DNA of 64,000 nucleotides from Chitinophaga sp. CF118. GTDB taxonomy: Bacteria; Bacteroidota; Bacteroidia; Chitinophagales; Chitinophagaceae. The notes under the pieces were generated by a model, which was not told the origin of the DNA, searched no databases, and was given only the letters and a program-made list of their open reading frames with translations. Location: positions 186,001 through 250,000 of the forward strand of contig NZ_FOMK01000009.1 of assembly GCF_900112615.1 (NCBI RefSeq). The letters are read 5' to 3'. Positions 14,424-23,984 of the stretch are shown piece by piece (the first letter of the stretch is position 1; every line of letters begins with the position of its first letter). The position numbers were made by a program, and so were the translations under genes.

Positions 14424-17369
14424 ATGAACCTCATTAAGAACGCAATCTGTTTATTGCTGTTAACCTGTGCCCTTATCAATACAGCAGGAGCACAGCAGAA
14501 GTATGAATGGAAGGAGGGAGAGTCCGGAGGCTACAAATATCGGTATATCTCCAACGACCCAATGAAGGCACGTTTTTACACGTTAAAGAACGGCCTTACT
14601 GTAATTCTCAGTGTGAACAAAAAAGATCCACGGATTCAAACCCTTATTGGAACAAGGGCCGGAAGTGACAATGATCCAAGTGATCACACAGGGTTGGCTC
14701 ACTACCTGGAGCACCTCCTGTTTAAAGGAACCCAGCAGTTTGGTTCCCTTGACTGGGCAAAGGAAAAGCCTTACCTGGACAACATCGAAGGATTGTATGA
14801 CACCTACAATCTGACTACCGATGCATCTGCACGGAAAACCATTTATCACCAGATAGATAGTGTATCCGGACTGGCAGCAAAATATGCTATCGCCAATGAA
14901 TACGATAAGCTGATGTCTGGAATGGGCGCACAGGGTACAAACGCTCACACATGGACGGAAGAAACGATCTATGAAGAAGATATCCCTTCCAATGCTGTAG
15001 ATAAATTCCTGGCAGTACAATCAGAACGTTTTAAAGATCCCGTTTTCCGCCTGTTCCATACAGAGCTGGAAGCCGTATATGAAGAAAAGAACAGGGGCCT
15101 GGATAACGACGGCCGTAAATCTTACGAGCTGATGCTGAATGCGCTGTTCCCTACTCATAATTATGGACAACAGAGCACCATCGGTACAGTGGAACACCTG
15201 AAAAATCCCAATTTGAAGGCTATCCGCAAGTTTTATGAAACCTATTATGTGCCAAACAATATGGCTATTGTAATGGCAGGCGATTTTGATCCTGATTATG
15301 TGATCAAAAGTATAGACAATAGTTTTGCTTATATGCAATCCAAGCCGGTACCTGAATATAAAGCTCCTGTAGAGGCTCCTATTACTGCCCCTATCGTAAA
15401 AGAAGTACTCGGTCCTGATGCAGAAAATGTAACAATTGCATTCCGTATGCCGGGAGCGCTGGATACAAAATCTTCTACCTTGCTCAGCGTGGTTTCCCAG
15501 GTATTGAACAATGGTAAAGCCGGCCTGCTGGATCTTAATATCAACAAACAGCAGAAAGTGCTGGGCGCAAGTGCCGGGCTGATGCAATGGAAGGATTATA
15601 CCGTTTTCACATTGGCAGGTAAAGCAAAACAGGGCCAGACCCTTGAAGAGGTGAAAGATCTGCTGCTGGGACAACTGGAGATCCTGAAAAAGGGTGAGTT
15701 TGATGAAACACTGGTAAAAGCGATCGTTAACAATGCTAAACTGGCAGAACTGCAGGGACTGGAAGATAATAACAACCGTGCTAATTCGCTGATGGATGGT
15801 TTCATTAAGCACAGAGGTCAAAACTGGCTTACAGATGTGTCTTTTGTGGATGATATGGGTAAAGTGACCAAACAGGAAATCGTAGATTTTGCGGATAAAT
15901 ATCTGAAGAACAACTACGTATTACTGTACAAACGGAAAGGTGAAGATAAAAATATCGAAAAGGTAGAAAAACCAGTCATCACACCTGTAGAAGTAAACCG
16001 CGAAGCACAGTCGGCTTTCATCACAAAAATAAATGCTATTCCTGCTACACCTGTAAAACCACAGTGGCTCGATTTCGATAAAGATATCCAGAAAGGAAAA
16101 GTAGGACTGGCAGATGTATTGTATGTCCAGAATAAGGATAATGGTTTATTCCGTCTTTACTACCGTTTTGATATGGGAAGCTGGAATAATAAACTGTTGC
16201 CTCTGGCAGCACAGTACCTGCAATTCCTGGGTACTGATAAATATACTACAGAGCAGATCAGCAAAGAGTTTTACAACATAGCCTGTAATTTCAATGTGAA
16301 TTCAGGAACAGATGCAACTTCTATCACTATTTCCGGTTTACAGGAAAATTTTGATAAAGCGGTATCATTGTTCGAACATCTGCTAAAGAATTGTCAGCCT
16401 AACGATGAAGTACTGGCCACATTAAAAGGGCGTATACTGAAAGGCCGTGCAGATAACAAGCTGAATAAAGGGGCAATCCTGAAAGGACTGGTAAGTTATG
16501 GAATGTATGGCCCAAGAAACCCTTTCAATAATCAGTTAAGCCAGGCAGATCTGGATGCTGTTACTGCCAAAGACCTTGTGGCATTGCTGCATACATTGCC
16601 AGAGTATAAACATACTATTATTTATTATGGTCCTCAGCCACTGGCATCAGCGGTAGCTGCTGTTAAAAAACAGCATGTTTTACCTGCTGTCTTTAAAGAA
16701 ACTCCTGCTGCAGTGAAGTTTGTGAAAGAAAATCAGGACAAGAACAAAGTATTGTTTGCTGATTATGATATGGTACAGTCGGAAGTTGACTGGGTAAGGA
16801 ATACAACTGTATATAATCCTGAAAATACAGCGCTTCTCAGCCTGTTCAATAATTATTTCGGTGGTGGTATGGGATCTATTGTGTTCCAGACCATCCGTGA
16901 ATCCAAAGCACTGGCTTATTCTACTTATGCGTATTATGCCTCTCCGGATAAAAAGGATGAGCGTTATTCTGCAGTTGCTTATGTAGGTAGCCAGGCAGAT
17001 AAAATGGATGATGCCATTACCGGTATGAATGAGTTACTGAATGAGATACCCCGTTCTGACAAATTGTTTGAAACATCTAAAATGAGTCAGAAACAGGATA
17101 TCGAAACAGAACGTATTACACAGGACGGAATCATTTTTACTTACCTCGCTGCTAAAAAGCTTGGTTTAAATACCGACTACCGTAAAACTGTATATGAGAA
17201 TATTGATAAGATTACTTTTGATAATGTGAAATTATTCCATAATCAGAATCTTTCAGGTAAGCCTTATACTTATTGTATCCTGGCTTCTGAAAAGAAGATT
17301 AGTCTGGATAATCTGAAAAAATATGGTGATGTAAAAAAATTATCACTCGAAGAGATCTTTGGATATTAA
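14424..17369 (+). CDS. M16-family zinc metallopeptidase (two-module, exported)
   Basis: 981 residues. A signal peptide ends near NTAGAQQ. The active N-terminal M16 half carries the inverted zinc motif HYLEH (His93, Glu96, His97) and a downstream Glu in the EAVYEEKNR region as the third ligand. The second half (about residues 560-970) is an M16C-type domain without HxxEH; it contributes FQTIRESKALAYSTYAYY, the typical arginine/tyrosine substrate-binding element. The length fits the pitrilysin-like two-module periplasmic enzymes of Bacteroidota, which degrade peptides. Single gene with its own promoter and a downstream hairpin. Confidence 0.9.
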   Translation: MNLIKNAICLLLLTCALINTAGAQQKYEWKEGESGGYKYRYISNDPMKARFYTLKNGLTVILSVNKKDPRIQTLIGTRAGSDNDPSDHTGLAHYLEHLLFKGTQQFGSLDWAKEKPYLDNIEGLYDTYNLTTDASARKTIYHQIDSVSGLAAKYAIANEYDKLMSGMGAQGTNAHTWTEETIYEEDIPSNAVDKFLAVQSERFKDPVFRLFHTELEAVYEEKNRGLDNDGRKSYELMLNALFPTHNYGQQSTIGTVEHLKNPNLKAIRKFYETYYVPNNMAIVMAGDFDPDYVIKSIDNSFAYMQSKPVPEYKAPVEAPITAPIVKEVLGPDAENVTIAFRMPGALDTKSSTLLSVVSQVLNNGKAGLLDLNINKQQKVLGASAGLMQWKDYTVFTLAGKAKQGQTLEEVKDLLLGQLEILKKGEFDETLVKAIVNNAKLAELQGLEDNNNRANSLMDGFIKHRGQNWLTDVSFVDDMGKVTKQEIVDFADKYLKNNYVLLYKRKGEDKNIEKVEKPVITPVEVNREAQSAFITKINAIPATPVKPQWLDFDKDIQKGKVGLADVLYVQNKDNGLFRLYYRFDMGSWNNKLLPLAAQYLQFLGTDKYTTEQISKEFYNIACNFNVNSGTDATSITISGLQENFDKAVSLFEHLLKNCQPNDEVLATLKGRILKGRADNKLNKGAILKGLVSYGMYGPRNPFNNQLSQADLDAVTAKDLVALLHTLPEYKHTIIYYGPQPLASAVAAVKKQHVLPAVFKETPAAVKFVKENQDKNKVLFADYDMVQSEVDWVRNTTVYNPENTALLSLFNNYFGGGMGSIVFQTIRESKALAYSTYAYYASPDKKDERYSAVAYVGSQADKMDDAITGMNELLNEIPRSDKLFETSKMSQKQDIETERITQDGIIFTYLAAKKLGLNTDYRKTVYENIDKITFDNVKLFHNQNLSGKPYTYCILASEKKISLDNLKKYGDVKKLSLEEIFGY

Positions 17370-17387
17370 TCTTTGATAAATGTAAAA

Positions 17388-17433
17388 TGAAAGGGAGAAA
17401 GGGCAGCTTGCTCTTCCTCCCTTTTCATTTTTA
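17388..17433 (+). terminator. terminator downstream of the M16 gene
   Basis: GAAAGGGAG (17389-17397 region) pairs, with one bulge, with CTCCCTTTTC (17417-17426), followed by ATTTTTATTT. Confidence 0.5.
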
Positions 17434-17488
17434 TTTCACAATAAAGAGTTGAAGGCCAACGTTAAGATTAAGCTAATACCTTGTGAAG

Positions 17489-18052
17489 ATGCGTTGTTAT
17501 AGTTTGATATTATTCCTGTTACTTGTGTCAGTAACAGGGTTAAATGCCGGAAGAGTTGAAGACCTGTATAATGTGAAAGTTACTCGTGATAATATTGATC
17601 CGGATAAAGTATTTCTGCTGATAGATAAGAGTGATTACAGGTTGTATCTGTATGAAGATGTAACCTTGCGCAAAGTGTACAAAGTTGTATTCGGAAACCG
17701 TGACCAGTCGGACAAGCAACTGGAAGGAGACCGTCGTACACCGGAAGGAACTTTCCATATTCAGAGTAAACGTTTTGATAAAAGCTGGAGTCGTTTCATG
17801 TTACTTGATTACCCCAATGAAACCTCCTGGACAAAGTTTCATCAGCTGCAATCTGAAGGGATTTTACCTTCCAATGCAACTATTGGCGGCGGTATTGGTA
17901 TTCATGGTGTGGAATACGAATCCGGCATCCGGGATAATTATGTAGAAAGCCGGATCAACTGGACGCTGGGTTGCATCAGTATGAAAACGATGGATGTAGC
18001 AGAACTGTATGAAATCATAAAAGTAGGAACACCTGTAGTAATCAGGCGTTAA
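17489..18052 (+). CDS. L,D-transpeptidase (YkuD-family)
   Basis: 187 residues from ATG 17489 (GTG 17483 possible). A signal peptide ends near LNAG. The YkuD catalytic domain covers about residues 40-187: VFLLIDKSDYRLYLY at its start, RRTPEGTF, GIGIHG with the conserved His, and WTLGCISM with the catalytic Cys. The His usually preceding the Gly-Cys is Leu here, as in the WTLGC subgroup. Expected to act in the periplasm on peptidoglycan stem peptides (3-3 cross-links or protein attachment). Single gene, ended by the hairpin at 18226-18254. Confidence 0.88.
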   Translation: MRCYSLILFLLLVSVTGLNAGRVEDLYNVKVTRDNIDPDKVFLLIDKSDYRLYLYEDVTLRKVYKVVFGNRDQSDKQLEGDRRTPEGTFHIQSKRFDKSWSRFMLLDYPNETSWTKFHQLQSEGILPSNATIGGGIGIHGVEYESGIRDNYVESRINWTLGCISMKTMDVAELYEIIKVGTPVVIRR

Positions 18053-18225
18053 TAATAGCATTCCTGTTGCAGTCTCCGCTGTTATCTTTGAAGACTGTTA
18101 ATCTCCAATCTCATTACCTTATTGATAAGGATCAATGCTGCTATCGAAAGCAGAGCATTTGTAGTGATATCAGCGCGTAGCTGGTATCATGAATTATCAT
18201 AAGCGGGTATTGGCTTTGTGAAGGG

Positions 18226-18254
18226 CACGCTTCATTCTGTGAAGCGTGTTTTTT
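18226..18254 (+). terminator. terminator between L,D-transpeptidase and convergent hydrolase gene
   Basis: CACGCTTCA (18226-18234) and TGAAGCGTG (18240-18248), loop TTCTG, then six T that run into the stop codon of the convergent hydrolase gene. Confidence 0.8.
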
Positions 18255-19191
18255 ATTGCAGAAATTTCTTAACAGCGGTTTTCCATTTAAGAGGTTCTTT
18301 ACGACAAAAAGATTGATGGTAAGACTCATTAAATACAACCAGCTGTTTTTTCTTACTGTTTAAATGCTGATAAATAAGATCGGTTTCATGCCGGGTAACC
18401 CGGAAATCCAGTGCGCCCCAGCATACGAGCGCCGGCATTTTTATTTCCCTGGCATATGCCTCTGGTTTATAACCGGCCCCCCAGAAACCATGTTCCACTC
18501 CACCCCAAAAGGTAAGTACCTGGGAGAATGGCGTACCGGGAACATGTACTGCCCTCATCCTTGCCTTCACGGCATCCGTCAGCGTAGCAAAAGGGCATTC
18601 CAGGATCACTTTGTCTGGTTGCAGTTTATATTCAGGAACTGCTTTTAAGATTGCCGCAGCCCCCATGCTCATTCCCCAGAGAATGATATGTTTTTCTCCC
18701 CTTTGCTGTACATAGTTATAAGCCAGTTTTACATCTTCTGCTTCTTTGAAGCCAACGGTACAGGTATAGCCGTCACTGTTACCATTGCCCCGGAAGTCCA
18801 GCAGGAAAGTATTGTAGCCCAGTTGCCGGAAGTAACTGGCTTCTGCAAGAGTACCATCTTTACAACCGCCATAGCCATGAAATAATATAACGGTGCCGAT
18901 GGCTTTAGGAGAAGGGATCCACCATGCTTCCAGTTTAAGGCCGCTGGCAGTATGGAGCAGCACTGTTTCAAAAGGAGTATCTGGTTTTATACGGACTACA
19001 GATTTTGATAATCGTACGCCAAGAAGAACAGTTTTTGCTTTTTCCCATGCATTCATTTGTTCCGGTTTTTTGTTTTTATATAAACCGGCGGGGTAGAAAT
19101 GAGTAAATTTCCATGCATGAAATGCTGTAATTACATTCAGTAGAAGGAAGAGTACTAAAAGAAGATATAGGAGGCGTTTAAAAAACTTCAT
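18253..19191 (-). CDS. alpha/beta-hydrolase, membrane-anchored
   Basis: 312 residues from ATG 19191. The frame stays open upstream to 19302, but that part reads through the acs terminator region. An N-terminal transmembrane anchor (about residues 5-23) precedes an alpha/beta-hydrolase fold: HGYGG oxyanion motif, a DFRGNGNSDG strand-loop, the nucleophile elbow WGMSMGA with Ser, an Asp in CWGALDFRV and a His in NESYHQSF. Similar proteins are annotated as serine aminopeptidase-like lipases/esterases; the substrate is unknown. It lies downstream of acs on the same strand but is separated from it by a strong hairpin. Confidence 0.82.
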   Translation of the reverse strand: MKFFKRLLYLLLVLFLLLNVITAFHAWKFTHFYPAGLYKNKKPEQMNAWEKAKTVLLGVRLSKSVVRIKPDTPFETVLLHTASGLKLEAWWIPSPKAIGTVILFHGYGGCKDGTLAEASYFRQLGYNTFLLDFRGNGNSDGYTCTVGFKEAEDVKLAYNYVQQRGEKHIILWGMSMGAAAILKAVPEYKLQPDKVILECPFATLTDAVKARMRAVHVPGTPFSQVLTFWGGVEHGFWGAGYKPEAYAREIKMPALVCWGALDFRVTRHETDLIYQHLNSKKKQLVVFNESYHQSFCRKEPLKWKTAVKKFLQ

Positions 19192-19266
19192 GTAACAAAA
19201 AAGTACGCGGTAAGAAAAATAAATAAAAGGGCTTAGGATTCGCTTAACTCCATTGGGAACTGGAAT

Positions 19267-19297
19267 AAAAAGAGAGCGTATTGAACGCTCTCTTTTT
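19267..19297 (-). terminator. acs terminator
   Basis: A 13-bp perfect stem (19267-19279/19285-19297) built of AAAAAGAGAGCGT and its complement, ending in a T-run on the minus strand, 6 bp past acs. Confidence 0.85.
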
Positions 19298-19302
19298 ATC
19301 AT

Positions 19303-21216
19303 TTATATTTTACCACGTTTGATCTCTTCTACAATAGAAGGATCAAGTAATGTGCTGGTATCGCCGAGATTATCCGTTTCGCCTTCTGCTATTTTACGCA
19401 GGATGCGGCGCATGATTTTGCCGGAGCGGGTTTTAGGCAATCCGCTTACAAACTGGATCTTATCTGGTTTGGCAATAGGGCCAATGATCCGGGATACAGT
19501 TTGCAGGATATCTTTTTTAGTAAGTTCAGGATCGTGTGTCATGCGGTCTGTGATCACATAAGCATAAATACCTTGTCCTTTGATATCATGAGGGTATCCC
19601 ACAACAGCGCTTTCTACCACACCAGAGTGCATATTGATGGCATTTTCCACTTCAGCAGTACCAATACGGTGACCGCTCACGTTTAGTACATCATCCACAC
19701 GGCCGGTAATGCGGTAGTAACCATCTTCATCGCGGAGGCAGCCATCACCCGTAAAATAAAGATTATCGTATGTAGCAAAATAGGTGGTACGGCAGCGTTC
19801 ATGATCACCATAGGTAGTACGTAACATACCTGGCCAAGGGAACTTGATACAGAGGTTGCCGTTCACATTGTTCCCTGTTACTTCTTTACCGGTTTCATCT
19901 ACAAGGATAGGTTGTATGCCGGGGAGAGGTAAGGTGGCATAGCCCGGTTTTTCCGGAGTAATACCCGCTATTGGGGTGATCATGATCCCCCCGGTTTCTG
20001 TTTGCCACCAGGTATCTACTATAGGGCAGCGTCCTTTCCCGATATTATCTTTAAACCAATGCCATGCTTCTTCATTGATGGGTTCACCCACACTACCCAG
20101 TTTTTTCAGGGAGCTGAGATCTTTATGATTTACCGGACCAAGGCCATAGCTCATTAAGCTTCTGATAGCCGTAGGCGCAGTATATAGTGTGTTTACACGG
20201 AACTTATCAGTGATAGACCAAAGGCGTCCGGCATCGGGATAGGTAGGTACCCCTTCAAACATGAGTGTGGTAGCACCCGCGCTCAGCGGACCGTAGATGA
20301 TATAACTATGGCCAGTGATCCAACCCACGTCTGCAGTACAGAAATATACTTCACCAGGTTGGTACTGGAAGGTATTTACGAATGTATAATTGGCGTATAC
20401 CATATAGCCGCCGCAAGTGTGTACAACGCCTTTTGGTTTACCGGTGGATCCGGAAGTGTAGAGGATAAAGAGCATGTCTTCAGCATCCATTTCTTCTGCC
20501 GGGCAGGGAGGGTTGCCCATTGTTTCCACTTGTTTGATTTCATCTTCCCACCAGAGATCGCGTCCTTTGATCATACTCACCGGAGTGCGGGTGCGGGTAG
20601 ATACAATTACTTTTTTAACTGAAGGGCAGGAAACCAGGGCATCATCGATCACAGATTTCAGGGGAATGTCTTTGTTGCCGCGAAATGCCCCATCGCAGGT
20701 AATAACGAGGTTACATTGGGCATCCTGGATCCTGTCTGCAATAGATTGGGCACTGAAGCCACCAAATACTACAGAATGGATGGCACCGATGCGGGCGCAG
20801 GCCAGCACGGAAATAGCCAGTTCGGGTATCATACCCATATAGATACATACACGATCTCCTTTTTTAACGCCATTGTTTTTGAGCACGTTTGCAAACTGGC
20901 ATACCTTATTATATAGATCGCGATAGGTAATAACACGGTGACGTTCTTCGGGATCATTTGGTTCCCAGATAATGGCAGGAGTATTTCCTAATGTACCCAG
21001 ATGTCTGTCAAGGCAATTCTCTGTGATATTCAGTTTGCCGCCAACAAACCATTTAACATCGGGGTCTTTAAAGTTCCATTCTAATACTTTGTCCCATTTC
21101 CGGCGCCAGTAAAAGTGATCGGCAACGTTTGCCCAGAAGCCTTCCGGGTCCATTACGCTTTGCTGATAGTTCTGTTGATACTCTTCTAAGCTTTTAATCT
21201 GGTACGGATAAGCCAT
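19303..21216 (-). CDS. acs: acetyl-CoA synthetase
   Basis: 637 residues, full length for the AMP-forming enzyme that activates acetate to acetyl-CoA through acetyl-adenylate. Seen: YTSGSTGKPKGVVH (ATP/AMP-binding P-loop), TWWQTETGG (adenylate-forming motif), TGDGCLRDEDGYYRITGR (hinge) and SGKIMRRIL with the C-terminal catalytic Lys that is acetylated by Pat-type enzymes in other bacteria. No acetyltransferase or sirtuin gene is adjacent. Monocistronic, with a strong terminator. Confidence 0.96.
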   Translation of the reverse strand: MAYPYQIKSLEEYQQNYQQSVMDPEGFWANVADHFYWRRKWDKVLEWNFKDPDVKWFVGGKLNITENCLDRHLGTLGNTPAIIWEPNDPEERHRVITYRDLYNKVCQFANVLKNNGVKKGDRVCIYMGMIPELAISVLACARIGAIHSVVFGGFSAQSIADRIQDAQCNLVITCDGAFRGNKDIPLKSVIDDALVSCPSVKKVIVSTRTRTPVSMIKGRDLWWEDEIKQVETMGNPPCPAEEMDAEDMLFILYTSGSTGKPKGVVHTCGGYMVYANYTFVNTFQYQPGEVYFCTADVGWITGHSYIIYGPLSAGATTLMFEGVPTYPDAGRLWSITDKFRVNTLYTAPTAIRSLMSYGLGPVNHKDLSSLKKLGSVGEPINEEAWHWFKDNIGKGRCPIVDTWWQTETGGIMITPIAGITPEKPGYATLPLPGIQPILVDETGKEVTGNNVNGNLCIKFPWPGMLRTTYGDHERCRTTYFATYDNLYFTGDGCLRDEDGYYRITGRVDDVLNVSGHRIGTAEVENAINMHSGVVESAVVGYPHDIKGQGIYAYVITDRMTHDPELTKKDILQTVSRIIGPIAKPDKIQFVSGLPKTRSGKIMRRILRKIAEGETDNLGDTSTLLDPSIVEEIKRGKI

Positions 21217-21420
21217 ATCTGCAATCAGTTTTGTTGGTCATTAAGTGAATAACGTGATGTCAATGCGGCTTAAATTTAATAAAAATGAGCAATAGTCAAT
21301 AGTAATAGTGATATACTATCGATAATGAGGAGAAGAAAATCTTTAAAAGAGGAGAATCAGGAGAGGGAAAACACAGGGGTTGAAATCAGAGTTTTGAGAG
21401 AAGTATTCGCAGCTTAGTGT

Positions 21421-21717
21421 TTACTTGCCTGGTTTTTTGCGGTATTTTTCGCAGTAATTCCAGAAGTTCTGGTATACTTCGTCCATTACAGCAATAATCT
21501 TTTCTGTTTCGGCATTGCTGAGAGAAGGAATGATCTTGTCTTTGGCAATACCGCCGGCTTTGTTTGCATTACGCATCTTGCGATAAAAAGTAGGCACACT
21601 CCAGGCGCATTCCTCACATACCCGTTCCCGGAAATATATGGGAAGATTGATCATTCTGGAATGCACATCCTGTAATACATTAACAGGTTGTGGTGTAGAA
21701 GGCATGGATTTTTTCAT
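21421..21717 (-). CDS. small hypothetical protein with HTH-like segment
   Basis: 98 residues, starting ATG 21717. The segment RVCEECAWSVPTFYRKMRN resembles the helix-turn-helix of small Bacteroidota proteins whose role is not known to me. The C-terminal half is helical and charged. It stands alone between acs and a plus-strand regulator gene, separated from both by noncoding sequence. A DNA-binding function is only suggested. Confidence 0.55.
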   Translation of the reverse strand: MKKSMPSTPQPVNVLQDVHSRMINLPIYFRERVCEECAWSVPTFYRKMRNANKAGGIAKDKIIPSLSNAETEKIIAVMDEVYQNFWNYCEKYRKKPGK

Positions 21718-22115
21718 ATCAGTAGTTGTTGTTTTTAAAATTTGGGAAACATTAATTTATTGGGAATGCGATAATCGTTATATCTATTTATGGTTACATG
21801 TAAGCAAATGTATTTATAATTATTTTATTGTCCCAAATTTTGCACATATATTTTTAAGAATATATTTATTCTTGAAACGCCCTGTGGCAAAGGGTTTTGA
21901 GATAGATAGTTTTAATATGTGTCTGAAAATGTCAACTTTTTCGTTTTAGCAAATTGTGTAACGGTTATTTTTTTTAATAACTGATTTTTTAGTTCCTTCG
22001 CAGTATAATAACCATATTGTCTATATGAAATTTCCATTTGATAAAATGAAATGGAAATTATTATTATATTGTATGGGTTGCACACACTGAAGCTATCAAC
22101 TAATCTAAAGTATAC
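21718..22115. other. 398-bp divergent intergenic region, AT-rich, with a dyad
   Basis: Holds the starts of two divergent genes and the inverted repeat at 22029-22059. No RNA gene seen. Confidence 0.55.
22029..22059. promoter_or_regulatory. operator-like inverted repeat upstream of the HTH gene
   Basis: AATTTCCATTT (22029-22039) and AAATGGAAATT (22049-22059) are an 11-bp perfect inverted repeat with a 9-nt spacer, 57 bp before the HTH regulator. There is no T-run, so an operator is more likely than a terminator. Confidence 0.5.
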
Positions 22116-22742
22116 ATGTCCAGGTTAATCCACATGGGCCAGCGCCTGAAGCAAATTTTAAAGCAGAAGAAAATCAAGATAGTCGACTTTGCCGATCTGG
22201 CAGGTTTTACAAACCAGATAGCCCACTACCATTTACGTAAAAGTGACATGAAGCGGAGTACGCTGGAGAAATTCTGTGAGTTAATAAATATTACACCGGA
22301 AGAATTTTATGAATGGAACAGTGTTACGGTAAGCAGTGGCGATAAAGCCGGGGAGCATACCATTTTGCATCATGGTAGTCGTTTAATGGAGCTTATAGGA
22401 GAGCGGGGATTGAACAAAACCAGGCTGGCAAAACGTTTGGGAATGAGCCGCAGAACGATGTATAATTTGTTCGAGAAAGAACTTTTTGGTACAGAAGAAT
22501 TAGAGCGTGTAGCAAGGGCACTTGAAATGACTACCGCTGGTTTCCTGTATCCCGGAGCTCTGGACGATGCGCGACAGGCTGATAATGATGAAATGCTGGC
22601 GATGCGGGAAAAGTATTATAAATTACTGGAAGAGCACAATCAGTTATTGAAAAACTATTCCTCTCTTAAAGAAGGCCTGGAGTTGGCCAAGAAAGATATT
22701 ATCCAGTTGCGCAAACAGGTCCGTTCCAAAAAAGGATCCTGA
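22116..22742 (+). CDS. transcriptional regulator with two XRE-type HTH domains and coiled coil
   Basis: 208 residues. The first HTH (about residues 7-55: GQRLKQILKQKKIKIVDFA, then GFTNQIAHYHLR) and the second (about 88-145: LMELIGERGLNKTRLAKRLG, then MSRRTMYNLF) are both XRE/lambda-repressor-like. A C-terminal coiled coil (about 155-205) rich in Leu/Lys/Glu probably mediates dimerisation. Two HTH units plus a dimer helix suggest recognition of an extended dyad; the inverted repeat just upstream (22029-22059) is a natural candidate for autoregulation. Confidence 0.72.
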   Translation: MSRLIHMGQRLKQILKQKKIKIVDFADLAGFTNQIAHYHLRKSDMKRSTLEKFCELINITPEEFYEWNSVTVSSGDKAGEHTILHHGSRLMELIGERGLNKTRLAKRLGMSRRTMYNLFEKELFGTEELERVARALEMTTAGFLYPGALDDARQADNDEMLAMREKYYKLLEEHNQLLKNYSSLKEGLELAKKDIIQLRKQVRSKKGS

Positions 22743-22946
22743 TTTGAATAATAAGTTTATCAGCCAGAACATATTGTTATCTATTGTAGTTCCACGAGTT
22801 ATTTTATTATTCTGTAGCCTATGAAAATTGACCTTTCCTTTTTTATTGTATCATAAAATTATTATAATTTCACTAACGTTACCATCAGGATATTGATAAG
22901 ATCAATACTGTACACTAATTTTCTGATAATTATAAATCTGCTTCAT

Positions 22947-23396
22947 ATGGATTTTCTGCCAAATGCATTTGATTCCCCCATATGGTATATAGGAATGCAG
23001 ATTAACGGTGCCAGCGAATTGCTTACACAAAAACAGAATCGTGAGATACTGGCAAAACGATTGAACCGTGATCAGCGTAATGCCTTAATAAAGGTAGAAG
23101 AGTACACTATTCTACCGGATACCATCCATCTGATTATACGTGAAGTAGCATTAACACTGGAAATGTGGTGGCCAGTATTCAGGGATGCAACCGCCAGGGA
23201 ACTGGAAGATAGCGGAGGGATAGATGGTGTTACCTGTAACTGGCATAATCTTACACAGGAACTGATCATTGATGCAGTTGCCTTTGAAAGGTGTGCTTAT
23301 GATCTGCTTTACCAGCCTGTTACAAAAGGATATGCCACTGATCCCGGATTCTACGAATTTAATAGTATCAATAACGTAGCAGGGATTGATCTATAA
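22947..23396 (+). CDS. degenerate Y1/REP-type transposase-like protein (probably domesticated)
   Basis: 149 residues from ATG 22947. Its layout follows IS200/REP-associated Y1 transposases: an opening strand WYIGMQINGASELLTQ, helix NREILAKRL, strand VEEYTILPDTIHLII where active enzymes read xMPNHVHLL, and a C-terminal VTKGYATDPGFYEFNS resembling the NPVxxGLVxxPxDYxxSS tail. The first His of the HUH metal motif is Thr (TIH), and no catalytic Tyr helix is evident, so nuclease activity is unlikely. It is 204 bp downstream of the double-HTH regulator. The assignment is by eye; confirmation needs a profile search. Confidence 0.5.
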   Translation: MDFLPNAFDSPIWYIGMQINGASELLTQKQNREILAKRLNRDQRNALIKVEEYTILPDTIHLIIREVALTLEMWWPVFRDATARELEDSGGIDGVTCNWHNLTQELIIDAVAFERCAYDLLYQPVTKGYATDPGFYEFNSINNVAGIDL

Positions 23397-23912
23397 TAAC
23401 AGAGCGCCTACTTCTTGCCAGGTGTCTACACGTTTGTAGCCTGTTACGTTTATATTATGTGGTGCTGTAAACATGATGGCTTCTCCTTTGAAATGTTGCA
23501 GGTTCTTTACATGATCATCAATCATATAATCAGCCTGTACAATAGTTTTAGATCCACAGAAAACAATATTCTGCCAGCTTATAAAAGGATAGTGTTCCTC
23601 CAGCCATTCCAGTTTCTCGTTTAATGAAGTAGGAAATTCTATTGCTGCAGACACAATGAACACCTCATGTTTCTCACACAAGGCCTTAATTATTTCCTGG
23701 CTGTCTTTGATCACCACCTTGGTCCTGAAAAATCCCGGTTCAAATAAAAAACTACGGATAATTTCCTTGTCATGCGGAAAACCACTTGCTTCAGGCTGCC
23801 CGTTCAACGTCTCCCTGTTTACTTCCACGCCATATTTTTTTGCATAATAGTCGATAAACTGTTGAGTAGTATCTGCCATTACGCCGTCCATGTCTATTGC
23901 TATTCTTGCCAT
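23391..23912 (-). CDS. 5'(3')-deoxyribonucleotidase (HAD family)
   Basis: 173 residues with the HAD motifs: DMDGVMADT (nucleophile and acid Asp), SAA (motif II Ser) and YMIDDH (motif IV). Length and DMDGVMAD are typical of the NT5C-type bacterial 5'(3')-deoxyribonucleotidases, which dephosphorylate deoxyribonucleoside monophosphates in nucleotide-pool control. Its 3' end overlaps the convergent transposase-like gene by 6 bp. Single gene. Confidence 0.88.
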   Translation of the reverse strand: MARIAIDMDGVMADTTQQFIDYYAKKYGVEVNRETLNGQPEASGFPHDKEIIRSFLFEPGFFRTKVVIKDSQEIIKALCEKHEVFIVSAAIEFPTSLNEKLEWLEEHYPFISWQNIVFCGSKTIVQADYMIDDHVKNLQHFKGEAIMFTAPHNINVTGYKRVDTWQEVGALLL

Positions 23913-23984
23913 ATCCTGCTGTTTTTTGCAAAGTTATGCATTTATTGCAAATTATTTCATAATATTGCATAAAATTGCAAGAAC

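Noticed and set aside
15021..15821. 266-codon minus-strand frame
   Set aside because: Antisense to the M16 peptidase, which has all catalytic motifs.
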